A stretch of 64,000 nt of DNA, from positions 14,472,085 to 14,536,084 of the forward strand of contig OY727103.1 of NCBI GenBank assembly GCA_963402885.1, in the 5' to 3' direction. The notes beneath the pieces are model-generated. The model saw only the letters and a program-made list of their open reading frames with translations, did no database searches and had not been told where the DNA came from. Positions 11,847 to 22,197 of the stretch are shown piece after piece. The number at the start of each line of letters is the position of its first letter. Position 1 is the stretch's first letter. This stretch comes from Antedon bifida (lineage: Eukaryota; Echinodermata; Crinoidea; Comatulida; Antedonidae). Both the position numbers and the translations under genes were made by a program.

Positions 11847-12793
11847 ATAGACAAATTGAAACTATTTCACCTCACAAACCAACAGGCCAGGCGGCGATAC
11901 TGGTTATTAACTTTTACTTATAAGATTAGTGCTGCTTAATTTGCTTATGATTGAATCCCGATAACAAACTTAGCTTGTTGAGATTTTTTGCTTTTTTTTA
12001 AATTGATATTGACACTAAACTTCTTTTTGTCTAAATTTTGTATTTCTAAATGTTGCTGTAGTTGGCTTAAAGTGTTAGTTTGGAACACGAACTTTTCTCA
12101 AATATTAGAACACGAAATTTTACAAGATTGTACACATTTCGTTTCCATAGTTTTCTGACACTTTTGCAAAGAGTGCTCATACGATATTAAAATGAAATTA
12201 AAATCAACAGGTGAAAACAATCAACCAATCAGGAAGTGTAAATCCCCTCTTGCTCCAAGAGGACATTTCTTAATAACATAATAACTCTAATACTGTGGTT
12301 ATAAGCACAATTATCCAAAACGGTATGATAAGTAGGCTATAATATAATATTTTCAGCAACCTATAGGCCTAGTTTATTGTTTCCCCATGCGGTTGCTACT
12401 GTTTCATTTCATACCTAAAAGCATTCTTACAGTGCTTGGCACAAAATAATCACTTTAGGGGTGTCCACACTAAAGAAGCTAAATGTGTTTATAGCTACTG
12501 TTAAAAGTTAAAGAAACAGTATGTCAGGAAACTTGGATTTTCCAGGTATAATTGGCTATAATCTATTTTCTGATTTTACGTAGAAATCAACACCCTAAAC
12601 AGGCAAACATTATCGTCACGAGTTGACTGTACCCGGATGAAAAGCGTCTGGAGACATTGTTGCCAAATTAAACTAATTTGTGTAGACTACACGGATACTT
12701 TTAGTTCAACCCCATTACGGATGCAATAGGCATAAATAATGTTCAAAAACATCGACCTTTGATAAATGCTATTATTTTTCTTGTTGCAAAGGG

Positions 12794-12961
12794 TAAAGCG
12801 TAGTTCCAGCGACGCAACCTACGCAACGTAAGAAATGCCCTTCCAATAGTTGTGTTTGCCCCCGCCTGCATTGTAGCGTCGTCGGTTCCTACTTGTGATT
12901 GCAATACAGCACTTTGCGTCAACACGTCGTTGCGTTGCGTCCTAGTGTGAACCACGCTTTA
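12794..12961. mobile_element. MITE family A copy 2, 168 bp
   Basis: Begins TAAAGCGTAGTTCCAGCGAC and ends GTGTGAACCACGCTTTA; the two ends are imperfect inverted repeats. It shares TAAAGCG, GTTCC and ACGCAACG words with the copy at 11641. No coding capacity. Confidence 0.8.
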
Positions 12962-13563
12962 ATGAATGACCAAACGTAATGTTTACGATATTAATTACCT
13001 ACAATACACGATGTCTTGTTAAATTTTCACTAAAACGACGTCATTTCATTTAATAATGTATTTCTTACGTCGAAGTTCGCTATGTTATTTGTTGCATTTG
13101 TATTTTATCAAGTTATTTTGAATACAGTATGCAAACTTTCATTATTTGATCAATGTTATCATATTGACCATGTTGTTCTTTCCATTGTGTTTTATATTAT
13201 TGCTTGTGAAGAACAAGCAAGGTAAGTTTCAAACCAACAAGATTAGTATTACTAGGGGCCCTTCTATTAAATAACCTTAATAACACTATCTCTCCAGTGG
13301 GTCTTTCTCACGAAAATGACTATTCAGTTTTTGTAATGAAATCAAATTAGAAGGCTAATTGGGTTAGATTTCTCGTTCGCATTTCAATAATTCGATACTT
13401 AATTCAATAAATACTAATATGTTCAATTTGAACCGTTTTAAAAACTCCAAGAATTCGATTTCCTGTTAATATAGGCTCATACACATGGCGTATTTAAATT
13501 GGTATATTAATAACAATATAGCATTTGTGTCACGATATCATCGAACAAGTTTTATCACTATTT

Positions 13564-13643
13564 GAACGCGCGTGTCAAGTTATGTGTATCGAACGCGCGC
13601 GTCAAGTTATGTGTATCGAACGCGCGCGCCGTCAATTAGTTAT
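13564..13643. repeat. CpG-rich 27-bp tandem repeat, about 2.8 copies
   Basis: Units at 13564-13590, 13591-13617 and a third partial copy follow GAACGCGCGCGTCAAGTTAT plus GTGTATC. The GCGCGCG core stands out in AT-rich surroundings. Confidence 0.88.
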
Positions 13644-14037
13644 GCCGACATATCAGTGTTTCATTCTTGTGAGTTATCACGAGTGAATAACGTAATCTTT
13701 TTATTAAGCTTCGATACTTGTTTGAGATCCGTGTTTACATAGATTTCCTTAATACATAATTCAATTACATAATTCAATTACAGAAAGAAAAGTTATAAAT
13801 ATGTCAAGTTTTTATGACAAATCGAGAAAAAGTAAGCAATATGATGTTGTTTGTTTTATAAACTTTAACTTCGACATTACTCTTTCTTTGCTACTAAATA
13901 TCGAATCCATTGGTAGGTGAATTAATTATGTCAAAGTAAAGTATTGTAGAGTAGTACCTCATTTTGTTTTAAAAATCAAACAGCAACAATTTATATTAAA
14001 GAAAAAAGAAAACTCAACTTTTATACTTAGTTCATGT

Positions 14038-14043
14038 TTATTT
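14038..14043 (-). promoter_or_regulatory. Probable poly(A) signal of NDUFA5
   Basis: TTTATT on the plus strand reads AATAAA on the minus strand. It lies about 190 bases beyond the NDUFA5 stop codon, a normal 3' UTR length. Confidence 0.5.
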
Positions 14044-14235
14044 TTCAAAACACAATAAACAAACTCCACTTCATAAACTTTGATATTAACTGGACGAAAC
14101 TCAGTAGTTCATTATCTTTGCTAAATAATTATCTTAAACCTTTCTCATTACTTTAACCAAATATTGGCATTTAGCCATTCGGACAGTTATTAACACAGGC
14201 AGGTAAAGGCTATTCTATTTGAGTATAGGGTGTAT

Positions 14236-15909
14236 TCATGGCCACTTCCATTGTCCTTCAGGGGCATCTTCTATCAACGGTTCCCATGCCTTCCATTCCA
14301 GCATTTTACGAGCTAACGATAATTCAGCTTGGGCCTAGAAAAGTAGAAGATATTGTAATTTTATTTGAAAGTTTGTGAATAGGAAACAAACACATGTAAT
14401 TGGTAATTCTGTTATCTTATTAAACTCACTAATATTGTGTTTTTCTAATATTACTTACAGATACACACGCAAAGGCATATTGCATAAATAAAGAGGGCGC
14501 CAATCTGTTCACTTGCTCCATTACAAATTTTGTGGTGCACAGTAGCAGGTGAACATATCCTTTTCTGTGTTATATAACTATAGTTAATTGGACTATGTAA
14601 TCAAAAGAAACTGAGAAATGAAATACCCCCGCCAGAGTTTCTGATCATTTCTTTAAAAAAAGTACTCTATATAATGAGAACAAGTCTCCATCCAATTACA
14701 GACTCCTTAATTTAATCTTCTTTGCCATGTCCCAAATGAATACTAAATATATCTATTTATTAATTTAAGTGATTAAACCATTAGACAGAACACTGGCCAC
14801 ACTACAACCCTGGTCGAAAAAAGTCCTTCAACAACAAAGCTTGTATGTACTGTAAGATAAACGTTTAACACATATTAAACAAAGATGTAAAGTATTTATT
14901 TATAAGAAATTATTACCTGTAAAACAACTTCTTCTATTTGTCCACAATCAATCTTGCTTTCTAATTTACTAATATCTGGTTCCTAGAAAAGATAAGTTTA
15001 TCAAAAAGTTAATTAACTTTTCATATTTAAATACAAATTCTGAGAAGTTGTTTTGTGTTGCACTTGCTGTTATGGGCAGTTGTAAGTTTTATATTATTGG
15101 AATTGTAGAATTCCGGAATTGTAACCCATTTATGATAAATAAGATATTATACTAACTGTATTAATATAACCTAAACGTTCATTGACGATTTCTTCTGTAT
15201 ACTGTCTGTAGGCTGCATCTTCTGGCATGTTGGCTACCACACCCAGTACCTTCTTGTATATGCCTTTCAGTGCCTATTAGTAAACAAAAACACCAACATG
15301 GATAAATAAAACAATGATAGCCTAGGTATTGTTTTTAAAGACTCTTTTTATTTTGTTGTATGCTTTTGTTACTTACATCATGTGGTTTTGCACGAACAGC
15401 AAGACCAACAAGTCCAGTTGTCTGTGGACATAATAAAAACAACCTCAAATTATTTAGGCTCAAATGTATTTATTTCTTTGAAATTTCGCATTTTTATTAT
15501 TTTTTTCATATATTCATTTACTCATTAATTACTGTACTATTCTAATATTTATACTTAGGGCCTAAACATAAATAATAAAATTAATAAAATGAAGGTTTTG
15601 CAATTGCACCTATAATTTGCTTGGTATTCAAAAAAACCTAGGCCCAGTTCGCCTGACCTCTCGCATAAAAATATAACCAATCGCGCCTGATAACCCCTCA
15701 CTCAGACTCAGTATTGTAATTATCGGTAGGCCTAGCTAGGGGGAACTAAAATTAAAGGCTATGGAGGCCTTGCCTATTATTCATTAATCTTTAACAGTGA
15801 CATATATAAATAATACAAAATGACAAGACATTAAATTTTCTAAATTATAGCATTAAACATCTATTTTTAATTAAAAAATGTTTGACACCTTTTTGACTAC
15901 ACCCGCCAT
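14236..15909 (-). CDS. NDUFA5: NADH dehydrogenase (ubiquinone) 1 alpha subcomplex subunit 5
   Basis: Five minus-strand exons, 15889-15909, 15377-15421, 15157-15273, 14917-14982 and 14236-14334, join through phase-0 junctions into 115 residues, against 116 in human. It starts MAGVVKK, continues TTGLVGLAV, has [16 protein letters not shown] in the middle and ends [21 protein letters not shown] before TGA; these match the conserved family blocks, including the family's C-terminal QWKWP. NDUFA5 (B13) is a small accessory subunit of the matrix arm (Q module) of mitochondrial complex I; it has no catalytic residues and no obvious cleavable presequence. All splice sites are GT-AG. The gene is complete and intact, and it diverges from the ZZ-EF-hand gene, whose coding start lies 0.9 kb away. 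Confidence 0.97.
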
Positions 15910-16803
15910 GTTGTTTTATTTCCACCTCACTTTCGACTCGCTCACAATAGCTATAAGTGTTCTTTTATATCTATTAATATAAAAAACACTATATATCCTA
16001 TTTCTTCTATATTAAATGTTTTACAATACCTAATTTATATTAACTGTGTTTTAAATATTATTATAGAATACTACTTTTAATTTAATATTAAATAATTTTA
16101 TAAGCAACACACATCAATAGCGCCACCCCACTCATGTGCGCGAGTTTTCAACATTCCTTCTTTTTTTTTAGGTCGGGAGTGAAAAATGGCAACAAAAATA
16201 CTTATAAAAAGCTCCATAATGTTTATTAAACATAATTTTAAGTGTGCTTAAACCTCGCTTGTCTAAGGTAGGGCTAAATTTAGCTACCTAGGCTAATAGT
16301 AATCATAGTCCTAGCTAGGCCTAGCCTAGGCTGGTGCCGAACTGCGTCGTCGATCGCGTAGATCTCACCTACCTAGTAGGCCTAGGCTGAATCCGGGATG
16401 ATTCGGCCCACATGTTGTTGGACGATTCGGCCCACATTTGGTTGGACGATTCGGCCCACTTTTTGCCCGCAACATCTTTGTAGTAAGCCGAAACGTCTGT
16501 TTAAACTAACAATTACATTATGTATTCAGTTGCTGAGTTGTATAGTAGTATTCTGATGATTCTGTACTGATGATGATATTATATTAGGAAAATGAACATT
16601 TAAATGCTTGTTTGTGTGTTTAGTCATGTTGAATTGATTCCTGCTGGACTGGCTGGTTGAATGAATTAAAGCCAAACATTAATTATCGAAGAATACATAA
16701 AAAAATAGTTTATATAATTTAAATGACGGCCGAAGCACCATGCTGGGCCAAGAAAAGGGCCACTGAGTATTTTTAATGACATTTTTTCTTTTTATTGAAC
16801 AGG
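15910..16803. promoter_or_regulatory. Divergent promoter region, NDUFA5 / ZZ-EF-hand gene
   Basis: The 894 bases between the two coding starts have no supported coding exon. They include GC-richer stretches (AGGCCTAGCCTAGGCT around 16317, CTGCGTCGTCGATCGCG around 16340) and a 24-bp tandem repeat at 16397. The plus-strand start codon at 16804 is preceded by a good acceptor (polypyrimidine then ACAG, ending 16802), so the plus gene probably has an untranslated first exon here. A shared bidirectional promoter is an inference. Confidence 0.5.
16397..16468. repeat. 24-bp tandem repeat, 3 copies, in the divergent promoter
   Basis: Units at 16397-16420, 16421-16444 and 16445-16468 share GA(C/T)GATTCGGCCCACAT and differ mainly at their ends. 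The core ATTCGGCCCAC is identical in all three. Confidence 0.9.
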
Positions 16804-19800
16804 ATGGATCTGAAGTACATTGGGACTTTAGCAGTAGGTATAGCTGCTGGAGTTTCAGGTGCTATGTTTTTTTCAAACTGGAAGAAGTGTAAGAAGCTAG
16901 ATAATAAAATAACCGGTAATAAACTTCAATCATTGATATATTTGTTTTTGACAGAGACCCGTCGTCATTTATAACATTTTGACACTTACTGGAGTCACTG
17001 GCTGATTCCGTGCTCTCTTAATAAAACTACCAGAATCGCATTTTATTTTATACCAAATGAAATTTTTATCTTGTGGAGTTATTTGTTATTCTCAATTGTC
17101 AGTGGCCTACAATATTTTGTCACATGGGCACTCATGTGTAATAAGACACCTGTGCAACTTGGAACATCATGTTGCACAATATTACTTGTTTCCGGAGCTC
17201 AGCATTTGCTGGGTCATTATGAGCAATATTACAGGTTAAAGTTGATTGTGTAAGCATTTTTTCCTATCCAGATGCTGGTGAAATCGTCCACACTAGTGCG
17301 ATAGACAACAGTCTTGGTCTGAACACAAGTAATCGGCAAATTGGTGACGTACTCCTAACTACCCCAGCACGTTCTTTCAGACCAACAGACACCATGATAA
17401 GCACGCAGCATTCTTTGCTTGCCACACCCTCGCAGGAAATTCCACCAGAAGAAATTGGAAGTCCAGAGGCAGGTGGTCTTTACGTCCATCAGGATAATCA
17501 AAGTTTGTTTAATCTTCTATTCAATATTGCTGAGGATCAATCTCGCACAGGTAATATGGAGGTTTGATTTTTCTGACGACCTTTGACCCAAAAACTAGTT
17601 AAGTCATAATTACATGGGATGTGCTTCCTCGCTTGCTTTCTGGATTCTAGGTCCTTTACAATCTTGACTTAACTTCTATAGAAACACAGAACCTCTTTTT
17701 AAAGACCTAAATTACAAATTGTGTAAAATGTAACATCAATACTAAACACCACATTATATTCATTCTTTTTCTGTTTTCTATAGAGGGCATAATTCATCGT
17801 GGAATCACTTGCAATACATGCAGTGCCAGTCCAATTTGTGGCATCAGGTACAAGGTAAAGTTGACTACTACATGGTTCACAGAGAATATACTTTTTTTCA
17901 ATTTATAATTCCTAACAATTGATAATAATAATTTTTATAGTGTTCCAACTGTGTTGATTATGATGTTTGTGAACGATGTGAACCGCATGATTCACACAAC
18001 AAAACGCATACATTTATGAAGATCAAGATACCTATTCCACCATTGGCTAATCCTAGAAACATTTTAATGAAACCTTTTTACACTGGTATGTAATTCCTTT
18101 GACATAGATTAAAACTAAAGAAATGTTGTTTAGAAAAAACTGTTGATATTCTTTACAGTATTTTAATCCCCCTCAAATCGTCTATTATATTTGTCTTGAG
18201 ACCTTGTGTATGCTAACATCCTAACTATTCTTAATTAACCATATCATTTTCTTTAAAATTTTAGGCAAAGAATATAATATGCGAGAACTAACTTGGGATG
18301 ACTTGAGTAAATTAAAAAGTGAAACATTTTGTAAGTAGGAGTGGTTTTTTGCCCTTCAAAACATCTGTATGGAAGCAAACAACTTCATTGCATTGTTTAA
18401 ATGAACTTTAAGGCTTGAATGAATGCCTTATTATTATATGCCTCACTGAGTGAGTGAGTGAGTGGCCGAGCGGTTAAGACAGTGGAACCGTAATCACGTA
18501 GCCATAACATCGGCAGGGGTTCGAGGCTCACTCACTCCATGGTTCTGGTGGTAGAACGAGTCTTCTCGGATAAGGACTATAAACCGTAGGTCCAGTGTAC
18601 ACAACTTGCTCGTGTGCACTTTAAAGAACCTAGTACATCTTTCGAGACGAGTAGGGGGTTACCCCGGTGTATTAGTACATCACAGCCACTGATCACCAAC
18701 TGGGCCCTCTGGGAGATCAGTCTTTGACTGAAGAGGTCACCCAGTATAAAGATAAAACAAACAAAACAAACAAACATGTGGTTACTAGAGGTCTTGATCT
18801 TTTGCTCTAGTTCTAGTTGTCCCAGGACCTAGAGGATTGTAGGAGCATTGCAGATGAGATGCAGTGCACAAAGTCCTTCCATAGGGGAATTAGTAGTTGT
18901 ACTCATCATGATAAGATACACAGGCATAAGCCATATCTCCCAGTGGTGCCCGTCTCTCCGGGCTGGCGGTGTTTTTTTGCTGGATGACCGTCGTTGGTTC
19001 TCCTTAACGCCCTTTTGCTCACTGCTACCAATATTGCTATCTCAAGATAGCAAGATATTGTGTCTGCTTTCCTTAAAAACTGGTAAACTTGCATCATCGT
19101 AAACTTTGCTTAAACTCCTTGGGCTGGCCAAAAACTTTTTTTTATTTCTGATTTCAGAATACATTTACATAGTATATATGTAGGTTTATGATATCTTAAA
19201 AGTCTGGAGGAGTGCTGACTGTATTGCACAGTACAATATTTTGCTAATTTCTTAATTTTAGTTGACCAGTTTGAGATTGAAGCCTTGTACAGCCAGTATC
19301 TTACTATATGTACCAAAGAGCAGGGCATAACAAGAGAAGTGTTTGATCAATGTCTAGGCTCACTCGGAGTTGAGAAGAACTTGCTTATGGACAGAATGTT
19401 TAAGGTAGAATCTTGTCGCAGCAACAGAAAATTTAATTTTTACCTGCTTAAACTGAGTAATATCTTGAAATGTTGTTGGAGCAAGAGCAGTTAAATCTGT
19501 TCAGGCCCTTGCTCCTGGCATGCCTAAAAAATATGATAATTAAATAAAGTTCTGTTTACACAAACACAAACAGTGTTTTGATTTATTTCTTTAAACTGGG
19601 TGACCTCTTTAGTACAGAGAGTCCAGTATAGGACCATAATCAACACACTTATTCTAGTCCGATATAATCATGCAATAGTAATATTAAATGCATTACATTT
19701 TTATTTCAGTTTTATGATGCAGATGGAGATGGCTACATTAACTTCACTGAATATGTTCATGGTCTTTCTGTTCTTGTGAAAGGAACCATAAAAGATAAAT

Positions 19801-21090
19801 TGAAATGCAAGTATATTTTTATTATTGTATATAATAGTACAAACCAAAGATGGTGGCATTCTGTGTCCATGTGAGTGATCAATATTCAATAATATGTTTG
19901 CTACTTTTGATTTCATATCAATTAACAGAGAAAATGACAATTATTGTATCTATTTCATCTTTTTTTAGATGTTTTTGAAGGTTACGATCTTGAGAACTTG
20001 GGTGCACTAAGCAGAGATAACTTGCGCAAGATTTTCAAAGCATATTTTTATGTTACAATTGAGTTAGTAAGAGATGTTGTGAAAGCATGTGAGGAAGAAA
20101 TGGTAATAAAAAAACTAAAATAACCTATAATAAAATAAACTATAAATAATTGGATTTGTATACTGTAATATATACATATATATACATATAATATAATAAT
20201 ATAATATAATGTAATATATACATGATAGTGAATATTCACAGAACTTGTGCAGCATTTTTGTTGGCAAAAGAAAGAAAGGCTGATCAGTGCTTTTGTAAAA
20301 TGTTAAGGTTTCTTGTTTATTTATTTCAAACATAAATCTTGTTAGATGTTAAATTTTGATGACAACAAAGGACGTCCGGTTTCATCGATGTTCAGCGCAC
20401 CAATCCCAAGAGGTTCAGATTTCGCCCTCGCTTATAATTCCAAGATGCCTCTACCGAGCAACCCAGGTACAAGGTACGCAACCAAATAACAATGTTCTTC
20501 TAGAAATGCAAATCGAACGTTCGATACTTCAGTCAGTGTAATTGAATTGATTCAATGGTAGAAGATCTACTAGTGGTTATTGTCAATGTTTTTAAAGTTG
20601 TTTTAGAGGTGGTTAGTAGGCAAAGGAAACTGCTAACAGAGCTTGCGATTACTCTGGCAATGTTATGTTTAGGTTGTAGCTAGTCGCATGTCGCGCATCC
20701 TTTATTGCCGTTTGTATATTAATGTTTGATTACTTCTTCAGGGAAGACATGTGGCCAGTAATGGAGGCCATGTGTCAAGATGCAATTGAGGAGATGGTAG
20801 AGAATGTATTCAAGATTGCCAGATTGGATGACAAGGGCAGGTAATGATAAATGAAATGTTCAGTGTGTGTCACCTGACTTGTGTGCAAAGCATGTCACCT
20901 GACTTGTTGGCACAGAAAATAATTTCTTCTCTCCACAACTTGTTGCATATATGATGCTATTTAAAGCCCATTTAAGAAAATATATCTCTGTTTGTTTGTT
21001 CTCAGGATTGGTCTTACAGAGTTTGACCGGTTGACCAGCATTGACCCAAGCTTAATCACATGGTTTGATGCACTTGGCACAATTTTCTGA
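16804..21090 (+). CDS. Membrane-anchored ZZ zinc-finger and EF-hand protein
   Basis: Eleven exons join in frame: 16804-16915, 17272-17550, 17784-17854, 17941-18085, 18265-18330, 19262-19404, 19710-19806, 19969-20102, 20346-20473, 20742-20840 and 21006-21090 (TGA), giving 452 residues. An N-terminal helix (residues about 5-22, YIGTLAVGIAAGVSGAMFF) is followed by KKCKK, typical of a signal anchor that leaves the rest in the cytosol, for example on mitochondria or ER (inference). After a Ser/Thr-rich linker of about 90 residues comes a ZZ zinc finger (CNTC, CSNC, CERC, then His residues), and then an EF-hand region with one canonical loop DADGDGYINFTE and flanking degenerate hands resembling the calcineurin-B/NCS layout. 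A Ser/Pro-rich insertion follows the third hand. ZZ fingers usually bind protein N-termini or histone tails; EF hands bind calcium, so a calcium-responsive adaptor is possible. I do not recognise a named orthologue. The start is chosen because it opens the frame just after an acceptor. Confidence 0.87.
17784..18085 (+). CDS. ZZ-type zinc finger, exons 3 and 4 of the ZZ-EF-hand gene
   Basis: Exons 17784-17854 and 17941-18085 are joined in phase 0. Together they encode C-x2-C, IxGIRYKC, C-x2-C around DYDVCERC and two C-terminal histidines (HDSHNKTHTF). This is a complete set of zinc ligands for the cross-brace ZZ fold, close in spacing to those of dystrophin and p62. Confidence 0.9.
18441..18778 (+). 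mobile_element. tRNA-derived SINE, near full length
   Basis: The head at 18454-18537 is tRNA-Ser/Leu-like: GAGTGAG acceptor arm, A box AGTGGCCGAGCGGTTAAG, B box GGGGTTCGAGGCT and matching CTCACTC arm. The body contains GTGTGCACTTTAAAGAACC-type sequence, and the tail is an AAAC-rich run (18752-18777). It sits in intron 5 of the ZZ-EF-hand gene, in the sense direction. The conserved body suggests a widely distributed metazoan SINE superfamily (inference). Confidence 0.85.
19710..19806 (+). CDS. Canonical EF-hand exon with GC donor
   Basis: The exon begins after TTTATTTCAG and encodes the complete loop DADGDGYINFTE (Asp 1, 3 and 5, Gly 6, Ile 8, Glu 12). The GT at 19811 would cause a stop in the next exon. 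Using the donor T|GCAAGT at 19807 gives phase 1 and restores the frame as KLK-Y-VFEGYD, which matches EF-hand family spacing. Confidence 0.75.
20159..20225. repeat. AT-rich microsatellite
   Basis: Imperfect TATACATATA / ATAATATA repeats lie within intron 8 of the ZZ-EF-hand gene. Confidence 0.8.
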
Positions 21091-21167
21091 ACAATGCCAA
21101 CCATACTGGTAAGATGCTTGCTCAACTAACAATTTATGTAGCATGAATTTTCTTTTAACTGACAACA

Positions 21168-21266
21168 GGGAGCTTTCGATTTGCAAAGACCTAACCAATT
21201 ATTTTTTAGATTGACCTGACCTAGGTCGTTCCTAGGTCGTCGGGTCATCAAAAATCGAAAGCTCCC
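21168..21266. mobile_element. MITE family B, 99 bp
   Basis: Perfect 15-bp terminal inverted repeats, GGGAGCTTTCGATTT and AAATCGAAAGCTCCC, enclose 69 bp with an internal CCTAGGTCGTTCCTAGGTCG duplication. It lies just after the stop codon of the ZZ-EF-hand gene, probably in its 3' UTR, where it would form a hairpin in the mRNA. Confidence 0.8.
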
Positions 21267-22113
21267 TTTTAAAAAATCTTTGACATTAACACTGTAAATG
21301 TTGTTACCCTTTTGTATCCTGTTCATGAAACATCAATCAACGTTTTATTAAAACTGTTCCTTGTTCAGGTGACATTAAAAGCTTTGTGTTGCCTAGGCTA
21401 CCCTACGCAATACGAAATAACGGCAAACATCTGTATATTTTACATTAACATGTGTACTACCATATTTGTAGGTTTGGCATTTCAAATTGGTAAGTAAAAA
21501 TTGCTAAAGAAATTTAGTACGGTGTGCGGTGGAAGTAGTTTTTTTTTTGTATTTTCATGCATGCTTTCAATAACTCTTAACTGTAGAAATTAGCTATTGT
21601 TTTTCTTTTTGTTTGCATGCTTGCAGTGTGTCTATGGTTTTCTTTTTTATAAACACCATATTAATATAGGCATTTGAAATGTTAGTAATTAATAGGTGGT
21701 AAAAGTTCCTTTCAATAGAAGCACTTTCTTTGATTCGAAATTCAGAATTAAGAGATCTTGTTCTGTTTAAATCAAAGTTTACTAACTTCTCTAAAGCCAG
21801 TCTGAGGTTATTTATAACTTGACTTTTAGAAATAATCTTTACGTTTCTGAAATCTTGTAATTGGTGGTTGGATTTTCTTTTGCATGTGTGATAAAAATCT
21901 ATGCACTTTTAGCCGTTCTCAAGGAAATATATAAATATTTGATATTCAGCAAACAGTATTGTTTTAATACTTGTTGTAAAGACAGGTTGAAGTGCCTGAC
22001 TTAACCAAGAATGTAACAGAGGCTTGGCATTAGTTGTGTTGCTAATAATAACTGTGGATTGGATACTGGGATACCAGAGCACTTTGTAATGTTTAAATCA
22101 CATTTTTGTCCTA

Positions 22114-22197
22114 AATCTATGTCTACACTATTAAACTTTATGTGACAAAAAATGTGATGTTTTTTGTCAAAGTAGTTTGATAGTGTAGACAGATCTT
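22114..22197. mobile_element. MITE family C copy 1 (GTCTACACTATCAAACT ends), internally deleted
   Basis: The ends GTCTACACTATTAAACT and AGTTTGATAGTGTAGAC are inverted repeats, and the middle contains TTTATGTGACAAAAAATGTG. It matches the larger copy at 43541 at both ends but lacks its central part. Confidence 0.8.

Larger units (their letters stand above)
6801..14235. other. Intergenic region between the receptor-like gene and NDUFA5
   Basis: No exon with conserved protein similarity, good splice sites and extended reading frame was found in these 7.4 kb; ORFs are short and AT-rich. The first few hundred bases are probably the 3' UTR of the receptor gene. The rest holds the MITEs, the 48-bp inverted-repeat element and the short tandem repeats listed separately. 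Confidence 0.6.

Noticed and set aside
12743..12955. 70-codon minus-strand ORF
   Set aside because: It lies almost wholly within the MITE at 12794-12961.
16186..16215. ATGGCAAC start after a polypyrimidine tract as first exon of the ZZ-EF-hand gene
   Set aside because: The frame is short, has no matching donor into the 16804 exon, and the latter has its own good start.
18454..18537. Functional tRNA gene
   Set aside because: The cloverleaf is imperfect and continues into a SINE body with an AAAC-rich tail.
19811..19968. GT-AG intron for exon 7 of the ZZ-EF-hand gene
   Set aside because: Joining 19810 to 19969 gives an immediate TGA; the GC donor at 19807 restores the conserved frame.
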